NCBI GenBank assembly: GCA_964528155.1 | Contig: CAZGRL010000111.1 | Location: 1-12,030 of the forward strand | DNA: 12,030 nucleotides | Direction: 5' to 3' | Source of the DNA: G001797105 sp964528155 | Lineage (GTDB): Bacteria; Chloroflexota; Anaerolineae; Anaerolineales; E44-bin32 | Shown here: in pieces, positions 1-6,180 of the stretch | Numbering within the stretch: position 1 is the first letter of the stretch | How the letters are laid out: each line of letters starts with the position of its first letter | Position numbers and translations under genes: made by a program | The notes under the pieces: model-generated | What the model saw: the letters and a program-made list of their open reading frames with translations, nothing else | What the model was told of the DNA's origin: nothing | Databases searched by the model: none

Positions 1-72
1 CGGCGGCCCGTATGACCCGGCGCGGAGGATGGCGCCCTTGAAGATCACAAGGACCCCGCTGCGCTTCGCTCC

Positions 73-125
73 GGGGGCAGGGAGGGAGCGTCGAACGCCG
101 GGGGAGGGGGAAATGGGGGTGGGGG
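73..125 (+). other. G-quadruplex-forming run downstream of murJ
   Basis: The core at 100-125 is four runs of exactly five G separated by loops of 1, 4 and 1 bases, which matches and exceeds the usual G-quadruplex pattern. Further G runs of 5, 3 and 3 at 73-86 extend it to seven runs. The G-rich strand is the plus strand, which is the template strand for murJ, so murJ read-through RNA would be C-rich here. A role in slowing polymerase past the murJ end is inference. The motif itself is read directly. Confidence 0.7.
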
Positions 126-130
126 TGCGT

Positions 131-152
131 GCCTTCGGGTGAGGGCGAAGGC
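131..152 (-). terminator. Possible hairpin terminator after murJ
   Basis: A perfect 7-bp stem (GCCTTCG/CGAAGGC) with an 8-base loop lies about 33 bases past the murJ stop in the direction of murJ transcription. It lacks the T run of a classical intrinsic terminator. The bases after it on the minus strand are C-rich. It may act together with the adjacent G-quadruplex tract, but termination is inferred. Confidence 0.3.
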
Positions 153-184
153 CGGGCCGCGAGCGCGGATGAGCGGATCGGGCG

Positions 185-1744
185 CTACAGCGCCGCCAAC
201 TGTCGCAGCTCGGGCCAGATGAAAGGAACGGCGAGCAGGGCCCCAAGAGTCAGCCCCAGGATCGAGGCTGCCGCGTCGCCAATGGGAGCCAACGTTGCGA
301 TGAGCGCGGCCAGCAACCCGGCGGCGAGAGCCGCCAGCAAGCCGCGACCAAGCTGCCGGATCCGCGGAAGCACCCCCGGGAACGACCTGGCGAGCAGCGT
401 CAGCAATAGGAGCGCCTCGACCGTGAAGGCCAGGCTGTTGCTTAACCCGATCCCGGCGGCGCCAAGAATGCGAAATAGGGTGATCGCCGAAAGGGTGAAG
501 ACGGCGGTGCTGATGGCCGAGGCCATAAGCGGGATGCGGGCGTTCTGGCGCGCGTAGAACGCTCGAGCCCCTACCTCGAGCAGCGAGTGCCCGACCAGGC
601 CCACAAGATAGGCGCGCGCCGCCCACGCAACCAGCTCGGTCCCGCGCGCCTCGAAGCGAAAGGCGAGCTGGATCAGAGGTTGTATCCCGATCATCAGGAT
701 CACCGCGATTGGAAGTGTTGTCGCCAGAAGGAGCGATGTCACCCGTCCGACGCTGGCCTCGAAGGCGCGATCGTCCCCTCGGGCAAATTGCTCAGCCAGT
801 GTGGGCAAGATCGCCGTGCCGACAGCCGTGCCGATGATTGTCTCCGGCACTTGCATGATCAACCAGCCATAGGCCAGCGCCGTCACCGACCCGACATCCA
901 GACGCGAGGCCAGGTTGTCCTGAACGATGAAGACCAACTGGAACGCGCCGATGGTCAGGATCCGCGGGCCCATGAGTTGGGCCACCTTGCGAAGCCCCGG
1001 ATGATCCAGGCCGAGGCGCGGCGTCCAGCGGAATCTGTACTTGATGAGCCCGGGCAACTGCACAGCAAGGTGGAGAGACGCCCCGATGATGACGCCGTAT
1101 ACGAGCCCGTGTACGCCCAGACCGGCCGCAGGCAGGGTGATCCCGGCCACCTGGTAACCTCTATCAGGAGCGAGGATCACCGCCCCGAAGATCTGGCCCA
1201 CATCGTACATGGACGGCGCCAATGCAGGGAGCAGAAAGTGCTGATTGGCCTGCAGGCCGGCGATCACCAATCCGCTCAAAGAGAAGATCAGAGTCGCGAT
1301 CAGGTTCAGTCGCATGAGCTCAGCCACGAGTGATTGCAGCTCGGGGCTGAACCCGGGTGCGACGCCGATCTGGCCCCGGACGATGGGTGAGGCGAAAAAG
1401 AAGATCAGAATGGCCAGGGCGCCGGTGATGATGAAGGCCCAGTTGGCGACGCGACTGAATAGATCCCACGCGGCCTGCCGTCCGCCTCGATCCAGATACT
1501 CAGACAAGACCGGGATGAAAGCGATCGCCAGCGCGCCGCCGGTGATCAGGGCGAAGAGCAGATCGGGCAGGTTGTTGGCGGCGTTGAAGGCGTCCAGTTC
1601 ACGACTGACGCCGAACTGACGCCCAATGATCACCTGTCGGACCAGGCCCAGCAGCTTGTCCAGGCCGAACAAGACGCCGATCAGAATCGATGAACGCGCC
1701 ACATGGGTGAATCTGGCTCTGGGCCGGGCGAGGACGTCGGCCAT
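185..1744 (-). CDS. murJ: MurJ/MviN-type lipid II flippase
   Basis: A 519-residue polytopic membrane protein of the MOP superfamily, close in length to E. coli MurJ (about 511). The family moves lipid II across the cytoplasmic membrane for peptidoglycan synthesis. Near the N terminus the protein shows the conserved pattern of this family: a basic helix with Arg36 and Arg42, then FG, then Asp51-Ala-Phe and Asn-Leu-Pro-Asp (58-61), followed by a small-residue helix ending in FIPVL (76-80). Roughly fourteen hydrophobic segments follow to the C terminus. The frame stays open back to a GTG at 1951, but that would add 69 non-membrane residues overlapping the upstream peptidase gene, so the ATG at 1744 is preferred. 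No clear Shine-Dalgarno sequence precedes it. It lies 46 bases behind the peptidase gene on the same strand, so one transcript is likely. Family assignment is firm; the exact start is moderately sure. Confidence 0.92.
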   Translation of the reverse strand: MADVLARPRARFTHVARSSILIGVLFGLDKLLGLVRQVIIGRQFGVSRELDAFNAANNLPDLLFALITGGALAIAFIPVLSEYLDRGGRQAAWDLFSRVANWAFIITGALAILIFFFASPIVRGQIGVAPGFSPELQSLVAELMRLNLIATLIFSLSGLVIAGLQANQHFLLPALAPSMYDVGQIFGAVILAPDRGYQVAGITLPAAGLGVHGLVYGVIIGASLHLAVQLPGLIKYRFRWTPRLGLDHPGLRKVAQLMGPRILTIGAFQLVFIVQDNLASRLDVGSVTALAYGWLIMQVPETIIGTAVGTAILPTLAEQFARGDDRAFEASVGRVTSLLLATTLPIAVILMIGIQPLIQLAFRFEARGTELVAWAARAYLVGLVGHSLLEVGARAFYARQNARIPLMASAISTAVFTLSAITLFRILGAAGIGLSNSLAFTVEALLLLTLLARSFPGVLPRIRQLGRGLLAALAAGLLAALIATLAPIGDAAASILGLTLGALLAVPFIWPELRQLAAL

Positions 1745-1790
1745 CTTGGAGGTCAGTGGGAAGAGGGCGGCATTTGCACCGCGGTCGAGA

Positions 1791-3122
1791 TCAAGGATTG
1801 ATGCCCATCGTCTGGAGTTGAGCGACGCTTGGGGCGAAGCCGGGATGGTAGTTGAGGCTGGCTCGCAAATCGTCAACCGCGCCGGCTGAATCGCCCAGGG
1901 CCTGGCGGGCCAGCGCTCGCCAGTAGTAACTCTCCTCGAGGATGGGCTCACTCATATTCGATAGAGTCTGCGTCGCCAGATTCAAAACGTCCAGGTAGCG
2001 GCCGGTGTAGTAGTAAGCGAAGTACGGGCCGGTCTGATACCACAGCATGCGCCACGGCCGGGTCGAAGGATCGAGGGTCGCATACAGCTTGAAGGCCGCG
2101 TCGTAGGCCTGCGCCGCACCCTGATAGTCGCGCAGCAGGACCAGACTCGAGCCGCGGTTGAACCAGGCGAAGAATTGATCGCGGTCGGTCGTGGCATAGA
2201 TCTCGTCGGATGCCTTCTGGGCTGCGATCTGGTAGCTGGTGTCCTCGTCGGCCAGCGGCCCCAGGATGGCGAACAGCTCGTCCTCGCGCTCGGCGGGGTA
2301 GACGACGAGGAATGTGTAGTTGAAGGCGCGCCAGTACACCTCGACGTCGTGATATGAGACGGGAAGGTCGGCCATGATGTACGAGTCTTGCGCGGTGAAC
2401 CGGCTGCGGCCATCGTCGTAGCCGGTGATGACTTCGTAGTGCCCCATCCAGCCGTCGAAGCCTGCGCCTTCGAAGCCCTTCTCGATGACCACCGGGAAAC
2501 CCGCGGCCACCAAGGACTTGAGCAGGTCCAGGTTGCCTCCGACCCGGTAGATGGCACGTAATCCGGTCTCGGATTCGACGAAGTCCGCCAACTCGTAGGG
2601 CATCACGTTCTTGTCTTGCGGATCAGGTTTGACAAAGGCCGCAATCGGGCGCTGGTCCCCTTCCCATCCCCAGAATGACAATGCCATGGACAGATTGGAC
2701 GGGCCGCAGTTGTTCCACTTCTGATACTCGTGCCGCACGCCTTTGAGCTGGACGCTGGCCGGGAGAGGCGTGGGGACGTCGGTGGGAGTGGCGGTCAGTG
2801 TGGGGGTAGCCGTCGGGCCGGGCGTCGGAGTGGTTGTGGCTGTGGGGGTCAGTGCGCTCATGGTGGATTGGACCATGGCCACCAGGGTCGGATTGGGGGT
2901 GAACACGGCCTCGGCGGGGGGTGACAGGGCGTACTTGATCCGTGCCCTCAACTCGGAGACGCGCCAGGCGAGGTGCTCCTGAACGAAGGGCAACCGATAC
3001 GTGAAACTGGCGAGCAGACTGAGCACGGCCAGCCCGCCGATGACAAGGGCCAGGCCGGTCAGCCTCTTCTTGGTCACCAGGTGAAGACTCCCGGTTGGAG
3101 GGGTTTCTGTCTTTCCAGTCAT
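1791..3122 (-). CDS. Membrane-anchored C39-family cysteine peptidase with TPR-like C terminus
   Basis: 443 residues. A basic N terminus (18-20 KKR) precedes one transmembrane helix at about 21-40, which predicts a type II anchor with the rest outside the cell. A Thr/Pro/Ala linker spans about 92-121. The papain-like C39 domain follows: Gln134 and Asn137-Asn138-Cys139-Gly140-Pro141 give the nucleophile motif, Gly227-His228-Tyr-Glu-Val the catalytic His, and Gln245-Asp246 the third member. Residues about 315-430 look like two or more TPR helices, rich in Tyr and Ala. The start is fixed by an in-frame TAG two codons upstream. The substrate is unknown. In ABC exporters C39 domains cut double-glycine leaders, but there is no transporter domain here, so a stand-alone envelope peptidase is inferred. 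Co-transcription with murJ suggests a cell-wall link but does not prove it. Confidence 0.88.
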   Translation of the reverse strand: MTGKTETPPTGSLHLVTKKRLTGLALVIGGLAVLSLLASFTYRLPFVQEHLAWRVSELRARIKYALSPPAEAVFTPNPTLVAMVQSTMSALTPTATTTPTPGPTATPTLTATPTDVPTPLPASVQLKGVRHEYQKWNNCGPSNLSMALSFWGWEGDQRPIAAFVKPDPQDKNVMPYELADFVESETGLRAIYRVGGNLDLLKSLVAAGFPVVIEKGFEGAGFDGWMGHYEVITGYDDGRSRFTAQDSYIMADLPVSYHDVEVYWRAFNYTFLVVYPAEREDELFAILGPLADEDTSYQIAAQKASDEIYATTDRDQFFAWFNRGSSLVLLRDYQGAAQAYDAAFKLYATLDPSTRPWRMLWYQTGPYFAYYYTGRYLDVLNLATQTLSNMSEPILEESYYWRALARQALGDSAGAVDDLRASLNYHPGFAPSVAQLQTMGINP

Positions 3123-3137
3123 GGCCTAGAGCGTGTG

Positions 3138-3171
3138 ACAGCCCTCCCGCAAGGCTGTGCGGGCGATTATA
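3138..3171 (-). promoter_or_regulatory. -10 box and leader hairpin for the peptidase-murJ operon
   Basis: On the minus strand a perfect TATAAT lies at 3171-3166, placing a start near 3159 and a leader of about 37 bases. No good -35 box is seen at 16-18 bases. The leader can fold at once into a 6-bp stem (ACAGCC/GGCTGT, 3158-3153 with 3143-3138) whose 9-base loop holds a purine-rich GCGGGAG. No other ribosome-binding site is obvious before the ATG at 3122. Confidence 0.45.
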
Positions 3172-3554
3172 CCCTGCCGCTCGTCCCGGGGGCGGCACCA
3201 GGGATGCTGCGGGTGCTGCCCATGGTCCAGCCCTGCACAGCGCTCAGGCGCCCGCTGCCCTGATCATCCTGCCGGCCCACCTGTGCCTGCGCCACTCTGG
3301 CCCGACCGCCAGGGCGGCAGGTGCCGGCAGGCCGCCCTTGAAGAGCCCCAGGAAAGGCAGGCCAGGGAGCGGAGCGCTTGGGGAGTGGGAGTGAAGGAGA
3401 GCCAGGTCGGGTAGCAAAAGACTTGGCCGAAAGGGCCTTATTGGAGGGTGCTGCCCAGGGGTGCGGTGGGGGAGTCCCCTCGGGATCTGGGACATCCTGA
3501 AGCGATATGTGTGCGATTCCGCAACGTTCGTGCCGGGTCGCCGGTGGGAGCGGA
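3172..3554. other. Divergent intergenic region, GC-rich, no gene seen
   Basis: No convincing protein or RNA gene is seen. Open frames on both strands here are rich in Pro, Arg, Gly and Ala and have no domain-like pattern. The strongest structure is a GC hairpin at 3311-3338: AGGGCGGC pairs perfectly with GCCGCCCT around a 12-base loop that itself contains the palindrome TGCCGGCA. It has no T run on either side, so it is not a typical terminator. Confidence 0.5.
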
Positions 3555-3573
3555 TATAATCGAAGTGTTGAGG
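3555..3573 (+). promoter_or_regulatory. -10 box and short leader for the LysM gene
   Basis: A perfect TATAAT at 3555-3560 puts the start near 3567, only about 17 bases before the ATG at 3584. A GAGG at 3570-3573, ten bases before the ATG, is the likely but weak ribosome-binding site. No recognisable -35 hexamer is found at 16-18 bases, so an activator or alternative sigma factor is possible. Confidence 0.45.
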
Positions 3574-3583
3574 CCACCGAACG

Positions 3584-4396
3584 ATGCGAACCGGAAGATT
3601 CTTGTTGCCGCTGGCCATCGTGCTCGTCATTCTCGGCCTGCAAACCGCAAGCCGGGCGGCTGCCGAGTCGGGTCCCCCGCCACAGTCACAGACCGGCTTT
3701 GTTACACCGACCCCCGGACCGGATGGGCGGATTGTCTACATTGTCAAGGAAGGCGACGATCTGTGGACCATCGCTGCGCTGAGTGGAAAGACGCTCGAGG
3801 AGTTGATGGCCCTCAACGGTATTCAACCCGAAGACTACATCACACCGGGGATGGAGCTCGTGCTCGGCTTCGGCGGGCCGGCGCAGCCGACGGCCGGCCC
3901 CGGCGCTGCTCCCTCGCCGACTTCGATCCCTGCCACGCCAACTCCCGCCTTCGGAACTGGTCAGATCTGTGTTCTGCTCTTCGTGGATGCAAATGGGGAT
4001 GCGCGATTCGAGGAGGGCGAGCTAGCCCTCCCCGACGGAGAAGTGAGTGTGATCGACGTCGACGGGAACGTGGCCGGCGAGCACACGACCGACGATACCC
4101 CTGAAGGGCATTGCTTCGCCGAAATCCGCAATGGTGATTACAATGTCAGCGCCGCCGTGCCGGTCGGCTACAACCCGACGACGGCCATGAACGTGCCGGT
4201 GCGTCTCAACCCCGGTGATGTGCAGTACGTCGAGTTTGGCGCTCAGGCCAGCGCTGCTCTTGGAGGCAGTGGTCGGGACGGGGGCCAGCGGTCACCGCTG
4301 CTGGGCGTTCTCGGCCTGGCTCTGTTGATGATCGCTGGTGGGTTGGGTTACCTGGCCTCTCGCTACGGCAAGCAGACTCCCAAATCGCTTCGCTGA
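3584..4396 (+). CDS. Exported LysM protein with Ca-binding beta domain and C-terminal membrane anchor
   Basis: 270 residues. A signal peptide or N-terminal anchor occupies about 1-27 (basic start, hydrophobic 7-19, then AAA). A single LysM domain spans about 50-95, with VYIVKEGDDLWTIA, a central LMALNGI and a TPGMELVL end. LysM binds N-acetylglucosamine polymers such as peptidoglycan. A Pro/Thr/Ala linker (98-124) leads to an SdrD-B/Cna-B-like beta domain at about 127-218. Its loop has Asp135, Asn137, Asp139, Glu143 and Glu146 in EF-hand positions 1, 3, 5, 9 and 12, so calcium binding is likely. Cys129 and Cys177 could form a disulfide. A second hydrophobic helix lies at about 236-259 before a basic tail, consistent with retention in the membrane. 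A cell-wall-binding structural or sensory role is inferred. No catalytic domain is present. Confidence 0.85.
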   Translation: MRTGRFLLPLAIVLVILGLQTASRAAAESGPPPQSQTGFVTPTPGPDGRIVYIVKEGDDLWTIAALSGKTLEELMALNGIQPEDYITPGMELVLGFGGPAQPTAGPGAAPSPTSIPATPTPAFGTGQICVLLFVDANGDARFEEGELALPDGEVSVIDVDGNVAGEHTTDDTPEGHCFAEIRNGDYNVSAAVPVGYNPTTAMNVPVRLNPGDVQYVEFGAQASAALGGSGRDGGQRSPLLGVLGLALLMIAGGLGYLASRYGKQTPKSLR

Positions 4397-4400
4397 AAAC

Positions 4401-4419
4401 CCGACGAGCTTCTAGTCGG
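4401..4419. terminator. Small hairpin between convergent genes
   Basis: CCGAC at 4401-4405 pairs with GTCGG at 4415-4419 across a 9-base loop. It spans the 15-base gap between the LysM stop and the stop of the convergent membrane protein gene. The stem is short and there is no T run, so shared termination is only a possibility. Confidence 0.25.
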
Positions 4420-5155
4420 CAGCCGCCGACTCAGTCAGGCCGGCGGGCTCAGGTTGTGGCACGGGTGCACCGGCCATGACGAAGCCGGCATACATCAGCA
4501 GCGCAGCCACCAATTCTCCAAGGTAAAGGTAGGCCCCAACTCCGAGCCGCGTGAGCGTGCTGGCCAATCCGATCGAAAGCGCCCCGGCTGCGATCAGGAC
4601 GTTGCCGAGGACGCGGTTAGGCAAGATTTGCTTGCGCAGGAAGAGCCAGGCGGACCAGATCGCCATACCCACAAGCGTGATCAATCCATAAATGTTGAAG
4701 AACGGCGTGCTCAGGCGGACGCTGGCGCCGCCGCTGACGCTGGGCATGATCGTCCGATATTGTTCGCTGATGGGGAGTGCCTGGTTGAAGGCGCTGGCGT
4801 CCAGCCGAGGCATGACGCTCACCATCAAATAGCCGGCGAACAGGCTCCCGACGATGAGCAACGCCGTCACAATGTGCACCCAGCGCTTGCGGACGAAGAG
4901 CAGTAGCGAGCCGTGCCCGATCCAGGCCGCGTTCAGTGCCGCTCCAAACAAGTACCAGATGAAGAAGATGACCGGGCTCCAACCGAGGGAAGCGAAGTAC
5001 GCCTCGGCGAAGCTTGCGGAGCCAAACATCGCCAGACCGATCGACCAGAAGAGAAAATGCGGCTTCCGCCTCGCCAGCCAGCGACGGAACACGGAAACCG
5101 TGAATGCCAGCATGACGAGCGTCGAAACGAAAGGCAGGATGTTAGAGATACTCAT
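4412..5155 (-). CDS. Seven-helix integral membrane protein, unknown function
   Basis: 247 residues, starting at the ATG at 5155 because a strong GGAGG (5164-5160) sits five bases upstream. The frame extends ten codons further to a GTG at 5185, without such a site. About seven hydrophobic helices are visible: 5-22, 33-52, 61-87, 92-113, 151-173, 182-201 and 208-229. Basic stretches (RRWLARRKPH at 24-33, RKRW at 89-92, LRKQ at 173-176) fit cytoplasmic loops. A polar loop of about 37 residues (114-150) probably lies outside. The C-terminal tail is short, Pro-rich and acidic. The overall form resembles seven-helix sensor modules, but there is no kinase, cyclase or other output domain and I do not recognise a family. 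It follows the 67-residue single-helix gene by 38 bases on the same strand and is probably co-transcribed with it. Confidence 0.75.
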   Translation of the reverse strand: MSISNILPFVSTLVMLAFTVSVFRRWLARRKPHFLFWSIGLAMFGSASFAEAYFASLGWSPVIFFIWYLFGAALNAAWIGHGSLLLFVRKRWVHIVTALLIVGSLFAGYLMVSVMPRLDASAFNQALPISEQYRTIMPSVSGGASVRLSTPFFNIYGLITLVGMAIWSAWLFLRKQILPNRVLGNVLIAAGALSIGLASTLTRLGVGAYLYLGELVAALLMYAGFVMAGAPVPQPEPAGLTESAAAD

Positions 5156-5193
5156 TCGACCTCCAGGATATGGTATTTCACGCACACCAAGGA

Positions 5194-5397
5194 TTAGCGG
5201 AAGGGAATAACACCGATCAGCACGCCGGCAGCCACGACGATCAGAGCGACCGTCAACACGGCCAGAGCCCCGAGGATGACGGGGAGCACGCGAGTGTAGA
5301 ACATCGAGTCGCTCTGGATTCGCGAGCCGCTGGGTTTGAGGAGGGATCGGCCAGGTTGTTTGGGGCGATCTTCATCGACCGTCTCAGGCTCAGCCAT
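5194..5397 (-). CDS. Small single-helix membrane protein, unknown
   Basis: 67 residues. The first 35 are charged and polar (acidic start, then basic and Ser-rich). Residues about 37-63 form one long hydrophobic helix rich in Val, Leu, Ala and Ile, and the chain ends almost at once in PFR. A GAGGGAG at 5415-5409 precedes the ATG with a rather long 11-base gap. A candidate promoter lies upstream, with a small leader hairpin at 5422-5435 (GGGCC/GGCCC around a 4-base loop). A gene is favoured because the hydrophobic segment is clean, the ribosome-binding site is present and it lies just ahead of a seven-helix membrane protein. A role as partner or accessory subunit of that protein is inferred. 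No family is recognised. Confidence 0.6.
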   Translation of the reverse strand: MAEPETVDEDRPKQPGRSLLKPSGSRIQSDSMFYTRVLPVILGALAVLTVALIVVAAGVLIGVIPFR

Positions 5398-5450
5398 CCA
5401 GATTGTCTCTCCCTCGGGGAAGGGCCTTCAGGCCCCGGATCACGGGACTA

Positions 5451-5479
5451 ACGTTAAATCTAGCCGCATCTCACGTCAA
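5451..5479 (-). promoter_or_regulatory. Candidate sigma-70 promoter for the two membrane-protein genes
   Basis: On the minus strand TTGACG (5479-5474) is followed after 17 bases by TAACGT (5456-5451). The -35 box matches five of six consensus bases, while the -10 box is weak. A start near 5444 gives a leader of about 47 bases to the small protein ATG at 5397. Confidence 0.4.
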
Positions 5480-5792
5480 TGTAGATTTGCACAGGTTGCG
5501 CGTTTCTCATCAAGCATTCATGCGACGTGCGCCTTGCGCTTGGGATTGTGGTTTCCGGGGAATTGGCCTGACGCAGCCCGATGGATTGCGTATCCGAGTC
5601 TTGCCGGTCGGCCGGCGGCAAGTCGGGGATCGCGGCTGGTGTATGGCCCGCATAGGCGTATCGTTCGTGCCCGTCCTCTCGCAAGACGTCGCCGGATAGG
5701 CCTATTGGCGTGCCGGGCGAGCGTTTCCTCGACCGATGCTGCTCCGGGACCGCGGTCACGCGGCAAGCCAGAACCACGACGTGGGTTGAGGA
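5480..5792. other. Intergenic stretch with two ATAGGC(N)TAT palindrome-like boxes
   Basis: No convincing protein or RNA gene is seen. Two related boxes stand out: ATAGGCGTAT at 5652-5661 and the perfect 10-bp palindrome ATAGGCCTAT at 5696-5705, with starts 44 bases apart, close to four helical turns. They could be a pair of operators for a dimeric regulator, but no regulator can be assigned. Confidence 0.3.
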
Positions 5793-5812
5793 TCGGCTTA
5801 CGCTCGGCTTAC
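5793..5812 (+). promoter_or_regulatory. Tandem 9-bp direct repeat with 11-bp period (activator site candidate)
   Basis: TCGGCTTAC occurs at 5793-5801 and again, identically, at 5804-5812, so the period is 11 bp, about one helical turn. The pair ends a few bases upstream of the expected -35 position of the next TATAAT promoter, whose -35 hexamer is poor. OmpR/PhoB-type response regulators bind direct repeats with this period and in this position. Assigning such a regulator is inference. Confidence 0.45.
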
Positions 5813-5816
5813 AGAC

Positions 5817-5846
5817 TTCCCGCCCTGGCATGGAGTTCTCTATAAT
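5817..5846 (+). promoter_or_regulatory. Promoter with perfect -10 and weak -35, ahead of a putative small RNA
   Basis: A perfect TATAAT lies at 5841-5846. The best -35 candidate is TTCCCG at 5817-5822 with an 18-base spacer, matching only the first two consensus bases. The start is expected near 5852. The weak -35 and the repeat just upstream fit an activator-dependent promoter. Confidence 0.5.
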
Positions 5847-5851
5847 GAATC

Positions 5852-6010
5852 ACGGAAGGCGAGAATCACCGATTTCGACCCGTCAACCGCCTTCCTCCTG
5901 TACAGGAGCCGTTCCCAGAGGAGGTGGCTATCCGGAATAAGCCAGACCGACATTGGCTCTCGACAGGGTATTCGAGAAAAGCGAGGCCTGCTGCCGCTGC
6001 CTCGCTTTTC
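5852..6010 (+). ncRNA. Putative structured small RNA or leader RNA of about 160 nt
   Basis: The segment between the TATAAT promoter and a strong intrinsic terminator has no plausible reading frame but several local helices. GGAAGGCG (5854-5861) pairs perfectly with CGCCTTCC (5888-5895). CTCCTGTACAGGAG (5895-5908) is a full palindrome. GGCT (5927-5930) can pair with AGCC (5940-5943). TCTCGA (5958-5963) pairs with TCGAGA (5971-5976). There are alternatives: CCTCCT (5894-5899) can pair with AGGAGG (5919-5924), and AAGGCGAG (5856-5863) can pair with the 3' arm of the terminator (6001-6008, one G-U), which would close the two ends. It does not show the hallmark sequences of SRP RNA, tmRNA, RNase P RNA or the common riboswitches I know. 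It could be a stand-alone regulator or an attenuator upstream of the cyclase gene. Confidence 0.45.
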
Positions 6011-6014
6011 GCTT
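5976..6014. terminator. Strong rho-independent terminator, A/T-symmetric
   Basis: GAAAAGCGAGGC (5976-5987) pairs perfectly over 12 bp with GCCTCGCTTTTC (5999-6010) around an 11-base loop, and the plus strand continues into more pyrimidines. The A run on one arm and the T run on the other make it usable in both directions. It closes the putative small RNA on the plus strand. No minus-strand gene ends nearby. Confidence 0.85.
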
Positions 6015-6136
6015 TCCTGGCTCCTTCCGAGGCCGGAACCCGCATCCATCTTGGGCTCAGGCCGCCCTGAACAGGGAGTCCAGGGCCTCCTCGAGCTGGC
6101 ATCTCAGCCTGCCAGGCGCCTGAAGCGGGCTGAGCG

Positions 6137-6165
6137 TTGCGTCAGGCTTCCCCGCAGTCTATACT
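6137..6165 (+). promoter_or_regulatory. Sigma-70 promoter of the diguanylate cyclase gene
   Basis: TTGCGT (6137-6142), a 17-base spacer and TATACT (6160-6165) form a good housekeeping-type promoter. The expected start near 6172 leaves a leader of about 118 bases before the ATG at 6290. Because it lies after the terminator at 5976-6014, the cyclase has its own start independent of the upstream RNA. Confidence 0.65.
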
Positions 6166-6180
6166 TGTGCAGCGTTCTTC

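Noticed and set aside
1..48. Possible start of a minus-strand gene at a GTG at 48 (IFKGAILRAGSYGPP) running off the window
   Set aside because: The 16 open codons look protein-like, but they are too few, there is no clear ribosome-binding site and I recognise no family; flanking sequence is needed.
587..1333. 248-residue plus-strand open frame
   Set aside because: It is antisense to murJ; its Asp/Arg/Gln-rich composition is the mirror of hydrophobic codons.
1745..1951. N-terminal extension of the MurJ frame to a GTG at 1951
   Set aside because: The added 69 residues do not look like MurJ, overlap the end of the peptidase gene and are explained by shared open frame; the family begins near the ATG at 1744.
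34..3344. 11-mer GCCCTTGAAGA shared by 34-44 and 3334-3344, considered as a dispersed intergenic repeat
   Set aside because: A shared 11-mer is expected by chance in 12 kb of GC-biased sequence and flanking bases do not align.
3167..3643. 158- and 128-residue minus-strand frames in the intergenic region
   Set aside because: Pro/Ser/Arg/Gly-rich with no motif; they overlap the LysM gene start and its promoter on the other strand.
5460..5831. 123-residue minus-strand frame in the long intergenic region
   Set aside because: No ribosome-binding site, no domain pattern, and it crosses the ATAGGC boxes, the tandem repeat and the divergent promoter signals.
5845..5940. 31-codon frame from an ATG overlapping the -10 box at 5841-5846
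   Set aside because: The ATG would lie upstream of the predicted transcription start and the peptide has no recognisable character.
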